Below the pieces are notes generated by a model. It was given only the letters and a program-made list of their open reading frames with translations. It made no database searches and had not been told where the DNA came from. A stretch of 64,000 nucleotides of DNA. Origin: Adiantum capillus-veneris. Its lineage: Eukaryota > Streptophyta > Polypodiopsida > Polypodiales > Pteridaceae. Positions 21,796 through 31,507 of the stretch are shown here, one piece after another. The position numbers and the translations under genes were made by a program. Location of the stretch: positions 135,223,420 through 135,287,419 of the forward strand of contig CM043964.1 of assembly GCA_014529385.2 (NCBI GenBank), read 5' to 3'. The first letter of the stretch is position 1. Each line of letters begins with the position of its first letter.

Positions 21796-23298
21796 TCTCC
21801 CCTTTTTGAAAGAGAGTAATCGTCTGCGATTACAGCATATGTGCAAAACAACTCAAGTTAGCTAAAAAGATTTCCGAGGGACATTCCGAGGGACAATCAG
21901 TTTGCTCTTTTTATTAAGGAGTTAGCTTCTCCTTTCTGCTCGTTTGATCAAGGAGTTAGCTTCTCCTTTCGGCTGTTTTGATCAAGGAGTTAGCTTCTCT
22001 TTTCTGCTCTTTTGATCAAGGAGTTAGCTTCTCCTTTCGTCCAAATCGGAACTCTTGATATTCCGGCGTAGTAAAAACTAGCCATCACACCCATACCGTA
22101 GTGATCTTCCACGGGTGTCTTGATGCACTAAAAAATTACATACCCAGGCAATCTCATCCAATTAGGAATATTCAATAATTGGCACATCACAATGCAACAC
22201 AAATGCTCACATATGCATGTTACAAGACATAGAAACATAAAGCCGCCGATGAACACTTCTCCCGCATAACCTAACAAGGTTCGGGCAGGGGATATAGAGG
22301 CCTTTTACAACCAAACGCCCCCTAGACCGCAGCCTGCGTCGTTTGGAGGTGATGAGAGTAACCACTGCTCAGACTTCTTGATACTCCTCCCGTATAACCA
22401 TCCAGGTCCGAGCCGGGAGTCACAACAACAATACTCCCCCCGTAAATAACCAAAAGGGTCCGGGCCATGAGTAAAAATAGCACTTTTCAATCATTCAATA
22501 CTCCCCCCGCAAATAACCACAAGGGTCCGGGCCATGAGTATGAACAAGCATTCTCAAACATCATTTCCCACTACTCCACCCGGGAGTAAAATCACCAATC
22601 ATTGAAACCAGTATTAAAACCAGAGTCAAACAATTCAAAGCGGCACCAAGACTGGTTCAAACAAGATCACCAAACAAGATCACCAAACAAGTTTTCAAAC
22701 AGATTTCAAACTTAAAAAGCAATCTTGATATCAGTCGAGCTCGAAAGGTCGACTGACGTTCCATCCTGAAACTTGCTCCAAAAAAAAATTAGGGTTTAGG
22801 TTCATTCCATAGGGTCGTAGCCGAGCACAACATGGTCCATCAGCTTTTGGACAAACAGTGTTTCTTTGGCGGCGATGGTAGTCCCAAGATAGCAATCGCA
22901 CTGGACCTCCAAGGTTATCAGCTCGAGAAGAGACATCTATTGAGAGATGTCGAGAGTTTTAAGATATAATCTGCTAGAGTTTCCATGGCAAGCATTTTAG
23001 GATACCCCACTTTGGAGTATGCTGCTTGGTAGCTATTAACATCTGCATGGCACTGCCTCTGAGAAAAACAGCAACCCGAAACAACTCTTGGATCCTTCTC
23101 TTGTAAGTGATCTTTATGGCTTATGCCCTGTAAGACATGACGGGAGCGCTCGATGCGCGATGAAGTAAGGGCGGGGGTGGCTGATAAGTCCGGGTTGGAG
23201 TGCCAAGATCCCTTAAACAAAATTCCAATAGCTCTGTCTGGTCTTTTGTAGGATCGGTATGCTTTCAGAAAAGCACATGCCTGATGCTCTGATACCAA
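21796..23298 (-). mobile_element. Element B internal region, non-coding with tandem repeats
   Basis: It is bounded by a polypurine tract (complement of about 21796-21808) and a PBS TTGGTATCAGAGCATC (23283-23298 complement, initiator tRNA-Met). It holds four copies of a 34-base word GATCAAGGAGTTAGCTTCTC (21915-22043). It also holds three to four copies of a 60-65-base word built round ACTCCCCCCGTAAATAACC and GGGTCCGGGCCATGAGT (22255-22570). A minus-strand frame at 22918-23280 (KAYRSYKRPDRAIGILFKGS to SLNRCLFSS) lies at the gag position, but I recognise no motif in it. No pol sequence is present. Confidence 0.75.
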
Positions 23299-23374
23299 TG
23301 TCACAAGACGGACACCGCGTGCCAATAGAAAAGAACATATTGAACAGACTTTTAGCATTTCAATAACAAGTGAA

Positions 23375-23473
<99 letters not shown>

Positions 23474-24028
23474 AGTGACGGAATTCCACCCCAGAGAGTA
23501 TTGGCCCCAAACCTTGGCGCCCCTTTGGTATTTCTTTATATTGCATCAACACAGTACAAGCCGGTACTCTAGACTCTACACCTTCTCCAGGAAGCATGTC
23601 AGAGAATGAGCCCTAACCTCATATTTAAAGGCCCTTGGCCTAAAAAGCAGTTTACAGTAAAAAGCCTTCAAACTTAAAAGCATCTGGTTCAAAAGCAAAG
23701 CCAAAAAGCTGTCAGCGTAAATCATGGAAATCCGTACAGCCTTCCACGTCATCAGCCAGCGCAAAACGCGGAAATCCGTACAGCTTGCAAAGGTCATCAT
23801 GTCAGCGTAATTTTCGGAATTCTGCCACTCATCAGTTTGTGTGTGTGTGTGTGCAGGTCTTGCTTTATTTTAATCCTTTGTTACTTGGGGCCCCATCGAA
23901 CGGGGTCCCCATAAGTTGGTAGGACTTCTTCTTTTGTTACTTGTTCTTCTTAGGGTTTAGGCCCCTCGGTCGACATCTGCAAGTTGACTCCATTCTTCAG
24001 GGCTTTGACACGTCAGCAGTTTGTTACA
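23299..24028 (-). repeat. Element B 5' LTR, uninterrupted (730 bp)
   Basis: Minus strand TGTAACAAACTGC...GTCTTGTGACA with the PBS behind it. It holds (GA)n at 23379-23470, the motif GGCGCCCCTTTGGTATTTC at 23515-23533, a TATA-like TTTAAATATG (minus strand, near 23620) and (GT)n at 23838-23855. It shows the empty target sites of both the LINE and element A. Confidence 0.93.
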
Positions 24029-24033
24029 CATGG

Positions 24034-24568
24034 CTAGTGTGAAACGGTCGTTGGCCGAGAGTTTCGCTCACAAGAGTCAAGGCCAGGCAACCACTAGTTG
24101 GTTGGGCCGATCGGCATTGGAATCTGACTTGTAAAGAAGTGGCTAGGCTCAGTTCAAGTTATTTAGGCCCCTTGGCAAGACTTTATAACATAGTTGCCCG
24201 GAACGAGAAATCGGAACATGGAACGGGGAATGTCAACGGGTGTGAAAGGCCATTCCCTGTTATAGATTCTCATGTCTGAAACACAGAACGGGGATTCGGA
24301 ACGGGAAGTTTGAATGGGAACCGGGAACGAAGACCTAAAAATGGCCATTCCTTGTAACTCTGCAAGTTCATAAGTTGGTGGGTACTAGTCTTTGGGGCTA
24401 ACAGGGTGTCGCTGTTTGCTTGGAAGCGCTCTAGCTGCCAAGCCACGTTTTGTTTGAAGTGTAATTTCTAGTCACAGGTTTATTAGTGAAGTTCCTTTGT
24501 GTCATAAAGTCTAAAAGAGTAAAGATTCGGGTGAAAGCTAAAGTCTACCGCCCTACGGGTCGGTTTCA
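24034..24568 (+). repeat. LTR C, second part
   Basis: It continues 7280-7391 after element B and aligns with the solo LTR (32750 onward: TAGTGTGAAACGGTCGTTGG against AATGTGAACGGTAG..., TGTCTAGGCTCAATAC against TGGCTAGGCTCAGTTC). It ends ...GGTCGGTTTCA. With about 650 bases in total it is much shorter than the 1478-base solo LTR and lacks the conserved ATACCGAAAGG motif, so it carries an internal deletion. The AT-poor GGGAACGGG-type repeats at 24190-24340 are peculiar to it. Confidence 0.75.
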
Positions 24569-24896
24569 TGGTTCCATCGCCGGGATAAAATCACTTTTTC
24601 CTTAAAGAGTGAGCCTTGGTTGGTTTTTGGCGAAGACACAGAGTACAGGAACTTGGAATTACGTTGGCTGACATGACAAATGACGCAAGGGAAGAGGGTT
24701 CCTCTTCACATGACAGACAGATTGATCATTGTTCCTCCTCCAGTGTTCATGCATGGCAAAAGTTCACGGCCAGCCCTGTCTGTATCTTTTGTTGATTTGA
24801 ATGCTCCACAAGGTCAAAGGTATATGACTGGGCAACCAGAAGAGGATGCGTTTAGGACACAGTTGGTTGCTGTTGTGAATGTGTTGTCTTGGTTAG
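24569..24896 (+). mobile_element. Element C: PBS, leader and start of gag, truncated
   Basis: The PBS TGGTTCCATCGCCGGGAT (24569-24586) follows the LTR end directly. The leader and the gag start (ATG 24674, MTNDAREEGSSSHDRQ) align with those of element A (complement of 19690-19910, e.g. GTGAGCCTTGGT, GAAGACACAG, GAGGACACAGTTGG). So C is a plus-oriented relative of A. It is cut off near 24896 by the D array; gag contains stops. Confidence 0.78.
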
Positions 24897-25345
24897 GGCT
24901 CAGTCCTAAGCTAGGCTGTGACTGATGCTAAACCATGGCAGAAGCCTGTCCACGTGGCGCAAGTGAAGTGCGTACGTCCCCCCCTGTTAATAGTGAGGCA
25001 CAACTGCCGAACTTCTATCTGTACTTGTGATGCTGACTGATGAATGCTTCTGATGCTGTGGATGCACAAACCAATGCAAATTCCTCCGAAACCAGGGATT
25101 AGTGGTACTATGGGTGCTACGGGTTTTGCTGGCGATGCAAACACTGTAAGGATCACTGTCTAGCCTTACTACGATCACCGAATATCTGCCTGGGCTCTAT
25201 ACTAGATAGTACTGACTCTACCTGATGTAGCAAGAGCTGTTCCCCGAATACTGACTATGGTGAAAACATTTCCGGTGGTGATGGATTGAGGTGTTGGTTT
25301 CGGAGTCCTTGCAAAAGGTTCAATGACGAGGAAAATGGATGCACG

Positions 25346-25654
25346 CTACATGCGAATGCGAATGCAAAAGAGTCTAGGGATCCTGTCTCCAGCTCCTTCC
25401 AAATCCGCATAAGAGGCTAGTAGATCCTGGTACTCAAGATCTGGGTTCTCATGTATCCAATGTCGATTTTCCTTCAGAGACATGGCCATGAAGATGGGGT
25501 CTGGTAAGTCCATGGTCGGGACTCGAAAATTCTTGAAGAAAAAAAAGCTGGGCGAGGTTCTTTGGGTTCTTGGTTCTCCTTGGTACTTGGGGTTCTTGAT
25601 TCTTCTGGGGTTCTTCTTTAGGTTCCTCCCTTGACTTTTTTGTCTTTGTGGCAA
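25346..25654 (-). CDS. Conserved D-element reading frame, copy 1 (gag position, unknown)
   Basis: The 102-residue minus-strand frame has a basic N-terminus (MPQRQKSQGRNLKKNPRRIK) and then TMDLPDPIFMAMSLKENRHW, IHENPDLEYQDLLASYADLE and FCIRIRM. Copy 2 at 27975-27652 keeps the same residues from MDLPNPIFMAMSL onward with mostly conservative changes. It lies at the gag position of the element. I recognise no known domain. Conservation between two copies may just reflect recent common origin, so coding is an inference. Confidence 0.4.
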   Translation of the reverse strand: MPQRQKSQGRNLKKNPRRIKNPKYQGEPRTQRTSPSFFFFKNFRVPTMDLPDPIFMAMSLKENRHWIHENPDLEYQDLLASYADLEGAGDRIPRLFCIRIRM

Positions 25655-25699
25655 GATGGATATAGACTCCTTAATCTTTAGGAAAGATTCTTGTTGGTC

Positions 25700-26165
25700 T
25701 CAGCTATACTCATTGGTAGTTAGCGAGATCTTCCTATGTACCTTAAGTAGCAAGGGACTTTGAGGTCTTCCTTCAATGAAATAGAAAGGTGCCTTTCCCA
25801 TAGTAGTATGGATATTCTTAATGTATGCATACTCTAGAAGAGGTAGGTACTTTTCCCATTGTGAACGTTGATCTACTTCAGTGACATAGGTCTTCAGTAG
25901 ACCTAGAATTTTAAGGTTGGTTATTTCAGTTTGGCCATCCGTTTGTGGGTGATATGCCAAAGAGAAATTGAGCCTAGTACCTAGATTCTCAAAGAGACCC
26001 TTCCAAAAATTACTGGTCATTCAAGGATCTCTATCCGACACTATTGATTTTGGAAAGACACGGTGTGAGGGTTTCCATTTGCTGTGCCTTGATAATCTTT
26101 TTGACAGGTATAAAATGTGCTTGTTTTCTAAACCTGTCTATTATTGTCCATACCGAAGCTAAAGT
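25700..26165 (-). pseudogene. Captured gypsy integrase fragment
   Basis: Minus strand, reading from 26165: VWTIIDRFRKQAHFIPVKK, then (frame 26020-25700) NFWKGLFENLGTRLNFSLAY, HPQTDGQTEITN and KYLPLLEYAY. This is the centre and end of a gypsy integrase core, including the Glu of DDE, and is about as similar to the integrase of element A as members of a related family are. The first catalytic Asp region, zinc finger and everything upstream are absent. Internal 2 has nothing at this place. Confidence 0.78.
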
Positions 26166-26222
26166 ACGCACAGAGCTTTGATACCAATGTCCGGTGCAAC
26201 GCACACAGAGCTCTGATACCAA
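26166..26222 (-). promoter_or_regulatory. Duplicated primer binding site, D unit 1
   Basis: GCTTTGATACCAATGTCCGG and then GCTCTGATACCAATGTCAGG, spaced 33 bases apart, each combine the initiator tRNA-Met PBS complement with the terminal bases of the LTR. D unit 2 shows the same duplication. Confidence 0.7.
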
Positions 26223-27435
26223 TGTCAGGTCCAGGGGAAGAGAAAAAGGATTTTGCTCGGATCTAGTACTCTGCACACAAACACAAGGGACACTTTACTT
26301 CACTTGAAAGATCTGAACTAAAAGAGAGAGAAAGAGACGGCAGAGGGATGTCGGGTCCCAACCCTCAAGGGCCCCCTTGCTCTGTTGCCAGAGCAAGTAC
26401 TTTCTTTATTCTTGCACAATGCTGATATAATGACTAAATGCTGAGATGCTGATGCTACTGATGCCGGGTACTGGGTACTGAGGTACTGAAGGGGTATTGA
26501 GGTACCTAGGTTCTATGTCGATGACGATGATGTCGACGACGAGGTGCTGATGGTCTATGTCAATGACGATGATGTTGATGACGGGATTGCGGGTTCTATG
26601 TCGAAGACGATGAAGTCGATGACGAGGTACTAAGGGTCTTTGTCGACGACGACTCTGTGGCGAAGATGGTGATGTTGACGATGGGTACTTTTGGTCTATG
26701 TTGTCGACGATGATGTCGACAACGACGACGATGACGACGGTGACTGTGATGATGACGGCGATGGTGTCGTTGTCAAGTCCGGGACTGCGATGGCGATGAC
26801 TAAGGTGTCCTCATCAAGATAGGGATCTGCGATGACAATGACGAAGTTGTCGTTGTTAAGATAGGGATCTGTGATGACGATGACAAAGGTGTCTTGTCAA
26901 GATAGGGACTGTGATGATGAGGACGAAGGTGTCGTCGTCAAGATAGGGAGGGATTTGCGATGACGATGACGATGACGATGTCGACGACGACGTCAAGGCT
27001 GAAAACTGAAAACGCTAGATGCTCTGTTGGGGATCTGCTACTGTCGTGGCACTGCGGCCTCGATCTACAACCGCTTCGCCAGGCTAGGGCTGAAATGCAA
27101 AAATGCTAGCTGATCTGGGCCGAAATTGCAAAACGCTGGTTGAGATCTATTGAATCTGAAAACGCTAGGCTGATCGGGTACTAGATGTGGAATCTGGCGA
27201 GGATCTACAACCAGAGCATGTAGGTTCTCGCGGGGCTAAAGGCTGGGGGGTCAGTGCTCTGAAAAATGCTCATGCTAACTGACTGTGCAAGAGAGGGTAT
27301 GCAATTGTGACCGGCCTGGGCATGCCCTGCTAGAGGCTCACAAACTGCCAAGCTCAGTTCGAAGCTAGGCTATGACTGATGCTAAACCATGGCAGAAGCC
27401 CGTCCACGTGGCGCAAGTGAAGTGCGCACGTGACA
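26223..27435 (-). repeat. LTR D1, intact (1213 bp)
   Basis: TG...CA ended, with a triplet repeat tract of GATGACGATGTCGACGAC type from about 26515 to 26990 and dispersed AAAACGCTAGGCTGAT words from 27000 to 27180. It is flanked by PBS on one side and a polypurine tract on the other. It gives the empty site of the hAT insertion (GGGTATTGAGGTAC at about 26491-26504). Confidence 0.85.
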
Positions 27436-28170
27436 CCCCCCCTGTTAAAAGTGAGGCACAGTTGTTGAAAACTTCTATGCGTACTTCTGATTCTGACTGA
27501 TGAATGCTTCTGATGCTGTGGATGCACAAACCAATGGAGATTCCTTCGAAACCAAGGACTAGTGGTGCTACAGGTGTTGTGGGTACTGTTGGCGATGCAA
27601 ACACCATGTAAGGGTTATTGTCTAACCTTACTACGATTGCCGAATATCAACCTAGGCTCTATACCAGATAGTGCTAACTCTACTTGATGTAGCAAGAGCT
27701 GTTCCCCGAACACTGACTGTGGTGAAAACATTACCGGTGGTGATGGACTGAGGTGTTGGTTCCGGAGTCCTTGGGAAAGGTTCAATGACGAGGAAAATGG
27801 ATGCACGATACATGCGAATGCGAATGCAAAAGAGGCTAGGGATCTCGTCTCCAACTCCTTCCATATCCGCATAAGAGGCTAGTAGATCCTGGTACTCAAT
27901 ATCTGGGTTCTCATGTATCCGATGTTGATCATCCTTCAAAGACATGGCCATGAAGATGGGGTTTGGTAAGTCCATGGTCAGGACTCAAAGATTCTTCAAG
28001 AAAAGAAAACTGGGCGAGGTTCTTTGGGTTCTTGGTTCTTCTTGGTACTTGGGGTTCTTGATTCTTCTGGGGTTCTTCTTTAGGTTCCTCCCTTTACTTC
28101 GCGAAGCTGAAGCACGCACAGAGCTCTGATACCATTGTCAGGTGCAATGCGCACAGAGCTCTGATACCAA
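27436..28170 (-). mobile_element. D internal region 2 (735 bp)
   Basis: It aligns with internal 1 except for the captured integrase piece. It carries the second copy of the conserved frame and a duplicated PBS (28120-28170). With 735 bases between LTRs it is a TRIM-like unit. Confidence 0.78.
27652..27975 (-). CDS. Conserved D-element reading frame, copy 2 (unknown)
   Basis: 107 residues, MDLPNPIFMAMSLKDDQHRI, HENPDIEYQDLLASYADMEG, FCIRIRMYRASIFLVIEPFP, followed by a Thr/Ser-rich tail (TPQSITTGNVFTTVSVRGTA). Upstream of the first Met the plus-strand complement still matches copy 1, but a stop cuts off the basic N-terminus. No domain is recognised. See copy 1. Confidence 0.38.
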   Translation of the reverse strand: MDLPNPIFMAMSLKDDQHRIHENPDIEYQDLLASYADMEGVGDEIPSLFCIRIRMYRASIFLVIEPFPRTPEPTPQSITTGNVFTTVSVRGTALATSSRVSTIWYRA

Positions 28171-28481
28171 TGTCAGGTGCAACGGAAGAGAATAAGGATT
28201 TTGCTCGGATCTAGTACTCCGCAGACAAACACAAGGGACACTTTACTTCACTTGAAAGAACTGAATTGAAAGAGAGAGACGAGAGAGAGAGAGAAAGAGA
28301 CGACACAGGGATGTCGGGTCCCAACCCTCAAGGGCCCCTTGCTCTGTTGCCAGAGCAAGTACTTTCTTTATTCTTGCACAATGCTGATACAATGACTAGA
28401 TGCTGAGATGTTGATGTTGATGGATACTGATGCTACTGATGCTGGGTAGTGGGTACTGAGATACTGAAGGGGTATTGAGGT
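28171..28481 (-). repeat. LTR D2, first part
   Basis: It matches LTR D1 from 26223 to about 26500 (TGTCAGGTGCAACGG..., GGATTTTGCTCGGATCTAG). It ends with the hAT target ATTGAGGT (28474-28481). Confidence 0.85.
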
Positions 28482-31400
28482 CATAGTTACACGGGACGGC
28501 GGGTCGGGGTCGGGGACGGGGACGGGACGGCAAAAGTCAGGAAACGGGGACGAGGTTGGAACGGCAAAAAAAAAAAGAGTTTTTTTGGCATTTTTTGACC
28601 TAGACACATGCCACACACATAGAGTATCACTTGACCACAAATTTACACTAAATAGACCAAAGAGCACGAGTCATATAGGCGCAAATGTGCTAATAAAACA
28701 TCTATGGATACAAAATGAAAAGTGCAGCCACAAGGGCTCAAAAAGGACTTAGGACAAGCCTCAAGGATAACAAAAAGTACAAAGGGCTAGGTAGACTCTA
28801 GAGGAGTAGACTCTAGACTCGAGAGTGATGAATGATCATCAAACTCAAGAAGTGCTCGCCTGCTGAATCTCCATATCATTGTCGTAGTTGAGGTCGTCAA
28901 CGACATATGAGGCCTTGCGAGGCTCGCATTGAGGCTCGAAGTTCTCCTCTAGCTCCTCCAAAAGTGTCTCAGCCATAGATGGATTCTCTTGTGCCATCTC
29001 CCACTCAGTGAAGGGATCTGCCTTGTGTGTGACGCTCTTGGCAACCGTGCGCAAGTTAGCGCTCACAAACACCAAATCATTGGCCCTCTGGACCCCAAGC
29101 CTCTTAGAGGCAACGTGGCCGTACACACTCCATAGTTGCTCCAAGCAACTAGTGGTACATGCTTGGCTAAGGACACGAATAGCCAAGCGCTGCAAATGTG
29201 GGCCATCTCCTCCATAGTCCTCCCACCAGAAAACTGAGCCAATCTTGTTGCGATCAACTTGTGCATCTACACATCCACAGGAGCCCTTCTTTTGCCTGTA
29301 GTTGAGTAGCTCGTCTCTAATCTTGCGCCTAGTGTCATTGCTAGGCTCAAGGCGCTCCAATGCAAGCCGCCATCCTTTGCTCACCTCCTTGTCGGTCTCT
29401 TGACGCCTTCCCTGAAACTCTGGGTCAAGCACATAAGCTGCCGCATGAAGTGCAGAGTAGTATCCATTCCACCTCAACTCACACAAGCCATGAATCTCTA
29501 GGTCAGGCACAAGCTTCTCACGTGTCTATCATCCGATCCATGGCTTAGCCGATGCATGGCTGCAAGCCATGCACAACTCGAAGTAGGTGTAGAATAGGCT
29601 TGACCATGGCGTCAAGAGTTTTCACCTCCTCCCACCAAGCAGCGTCGTCGGCCCATTCTCGACATTTCAATCCTGTTGCTGATGTGGACTCCGGCATGGC
29701 CTGGAACTCATCACTGAGAAAGAGGCCCCTTAAGGCTCCGCCACATGTAGACAAGCAGCCTAGCATAAGCCAATTGAATGCAAATCTTGTCTCTGAATAT
29801 TTGAGCAAGGACAAGTGGCTCCTCTTTAAGAACTCATGGCGCACTTTTGGATGGTTGAGCACAAAGGGGACAATTTGAGAGGCGTCACCAATGGTGGGTG
29901 AAATCCATGACAAGCTCCCTATGTCCTTGAGGAGGTTATTGAGGCAATGCGCCATGCAAAATGTGACATGGATGCTGGGATACATGCCCTCAATGATAGC
30001 CCTGGTTGCCCTATTTGACGCCTCTCCATCTGCAACCATACAAAGGACATCCTCCGGGCCGGTGATCTCTATGGTGCTTGTCCACTTGGCAGCGTCGGAT
30101 GCATCATGTGACTCCACAAAGTACATCTCCCCTCGAGAGTAGGCCACCACTCCGTGGATGGACCGCTTGCGGGTGTCGCTCCATCCATCTACAAGGCGAG
30201 AGACCATTTGTCTCCCACAAATCCTTTGTTGCTTGGGCCGCTTGCTTCACGGCAAGCTTCTCTTTGTCAAAGAGGGTGGTGCGAAGCCTCTCCGATGAAG
30301 GTGGCACACAAGAGGAGCCATATTCCCCTATTTTCGTAACCATGGTTCGAAAGTATGGAGATCTTTCCACACAAAATAGAGTATGTTGTGTTAGTATGGA
30401 GAGTCGAGAGTCGAGAGTCAAGACCTCATAATGAATACAAAATGGGAGATTGCAATGTGCATATGCCAAGGGAAACTCACCGCGAAAAGCATGGTAGGCA
30501 ATGTGGTCGTGGAAGAAGAATCGGGCAACCGACCTATCCACTTCTTCCTTCAATTTAGGATTCCAATTTTGGTTGAGGGTGCTTTGGCGATGCGCAACGG
30601 AAGAGGCTGGTGTAGATGCATTTGTCTTGAACGCTTGAGGGGTGGAGTCAAGGTTGGCTTCCCTTTGCTCTCGCGGTGTCGCCGTGACGGAGGGATCAAC
30701 GGCAATAAAACGGCTTCTCTTGGCCGCTTCCGCGACCTCATACACCGCGAGCTTCTCAAGAAGCTCCAACCTCTTCACAGGAGATACTCGAGGGCAAAAC
30801 TTCACCTCGTGACCGGGTTCATGAAGAAGATGGGCTCGCACTTTGTTTGCACCACCCGTTCTCCTGTGCATAGCTTGCACGTCCATGGTCTTGCACCGCC
30901 ACCTTTACCACGCGTTGTAGAGTCGACTTCATCCCACCACGACCATGTTTGCACGGCGGGCCTCCTTCGAGAAGAGCCGGCTTGAGAAGTGGAGTTAGCT
31001 TGAGATGACATGATGGTGGAGAGAGAGTAGAGCTAAGAGGAGAGCTTGTGTGGAGAGAGTATAGAGGAGAGCTTCAAAGTTGAGAGAGTAGAAGAGGGAG
31101 AGAGTGGGTAGAGAGACTCAAGGGTAGAGCTTGAGCCTTGAGCGCCCGTAGGTAGACCGTAGACGGCGTAGAGTCTAGATAGTAGACGGTAGAGAGGAGA
31201 GCCTTCATTGAACTTGAGAGAAGATGAGGCCCAAGGGTGCTTTTATAGGCTCCCAAGAGCCAAAGCCCCCCAAAAAAATAGACGTTGGTTGCCTCTGTCT
31301 GTTAAAAATGGTCACTTTTTCAAGTTTTAAAAAAATGTCCGTTCTCGACCGTCCCAGCCCGTCGTCCCCGTTACGGCAGGCTGCGGTCCTGCCGGTCGGA

Positions 31401-31499
31401 TGAAAATCCGGCCGTTCCCAGCCGTCCCCCTCCGTCCCTGGTCCGGTTACGCCCGTTTTGTGTCCCTAAGTCCCGTCCCCTCCGTCCCCTGTAACTATG
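28482..31499 (-). mobile_element. hAT DNA transposon (3.0 kb), 8-bp TSD ATTGAGGT
   Basis: The ends form an inverted repeat: CATAGTTACACGGGACGGCG at 28482 and, reversed, CATAGTTACAGGGGACGGAG at 31499. The 8-base duplication ATTGAGGT is at 28474-28481 and 31500-31507, the length typical of hAT elements. Subterminal GGGACGG or its complement is repeated at both ends (28490-28560 and 31340-31495), the expected transposase sites. The element carries one broken transposase gene on the minus strand. Confidence 0.95.
28845..31011 (-). pseudogene. hAT transposase (BED, DUF659, dimerisation domain), broken
   Basis: It starts at ATG 31011 (MSSQANSTSQAGSSRRR). A BED zinc finger is spread over a frame change near 30860 (RPWTCKLCTGERV, then GGANKVRAHLLHEPGHEVKF). 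The next part holds RSPYFRTMVTKIGEYG and PPSSERLRTTL, then DGWSDTRKRSIHGVV, MVADGEASNRATRAI and VTFCMAHCLNNLLKDIG of the DUF659 catalytic region (30207-29545). The C-terminus (29510-28845) has WWEDYGGDGPHLQRLAIRVL and CTTSCLEQLWSVYGHV, the hAT dimerisation domain. A minus-strand GTGAGTTTCCCTTGG near 30490 looks like a splice donor, so one break may be an intron of about 110 bases. Frame changes near 30860, 30180 and 29520 still make the gene defective as it stands. Confidence 0.88.
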
Positions 31500-31507
31500 A
31501 TTGAGGT

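Larger units (their letters stand above)
24978..26222 (-). mobile_element. D internal region 1, with captured integrase piece
   Basis: It shares with internal 2 the polypurine tract, a conserved reading frame of about 100 residues (25654-25346) and a duplicated PBS (26175-26222). It differs by about 525 extra bases at about 25640-26165 that hold a gypsy integrase fragment. It is flanked by CCTCCC and ACGCACAGAGC words common to both copies. Confidence 0.75.

Noticed and set aside
21915-22570. Regularly spaced repeats as a CRISPR array
   Set aside because: The window is a plant nuclear sequence, the repeats are unequal and lie inside an LTR retrotransposon, and no cas-like gene is present.
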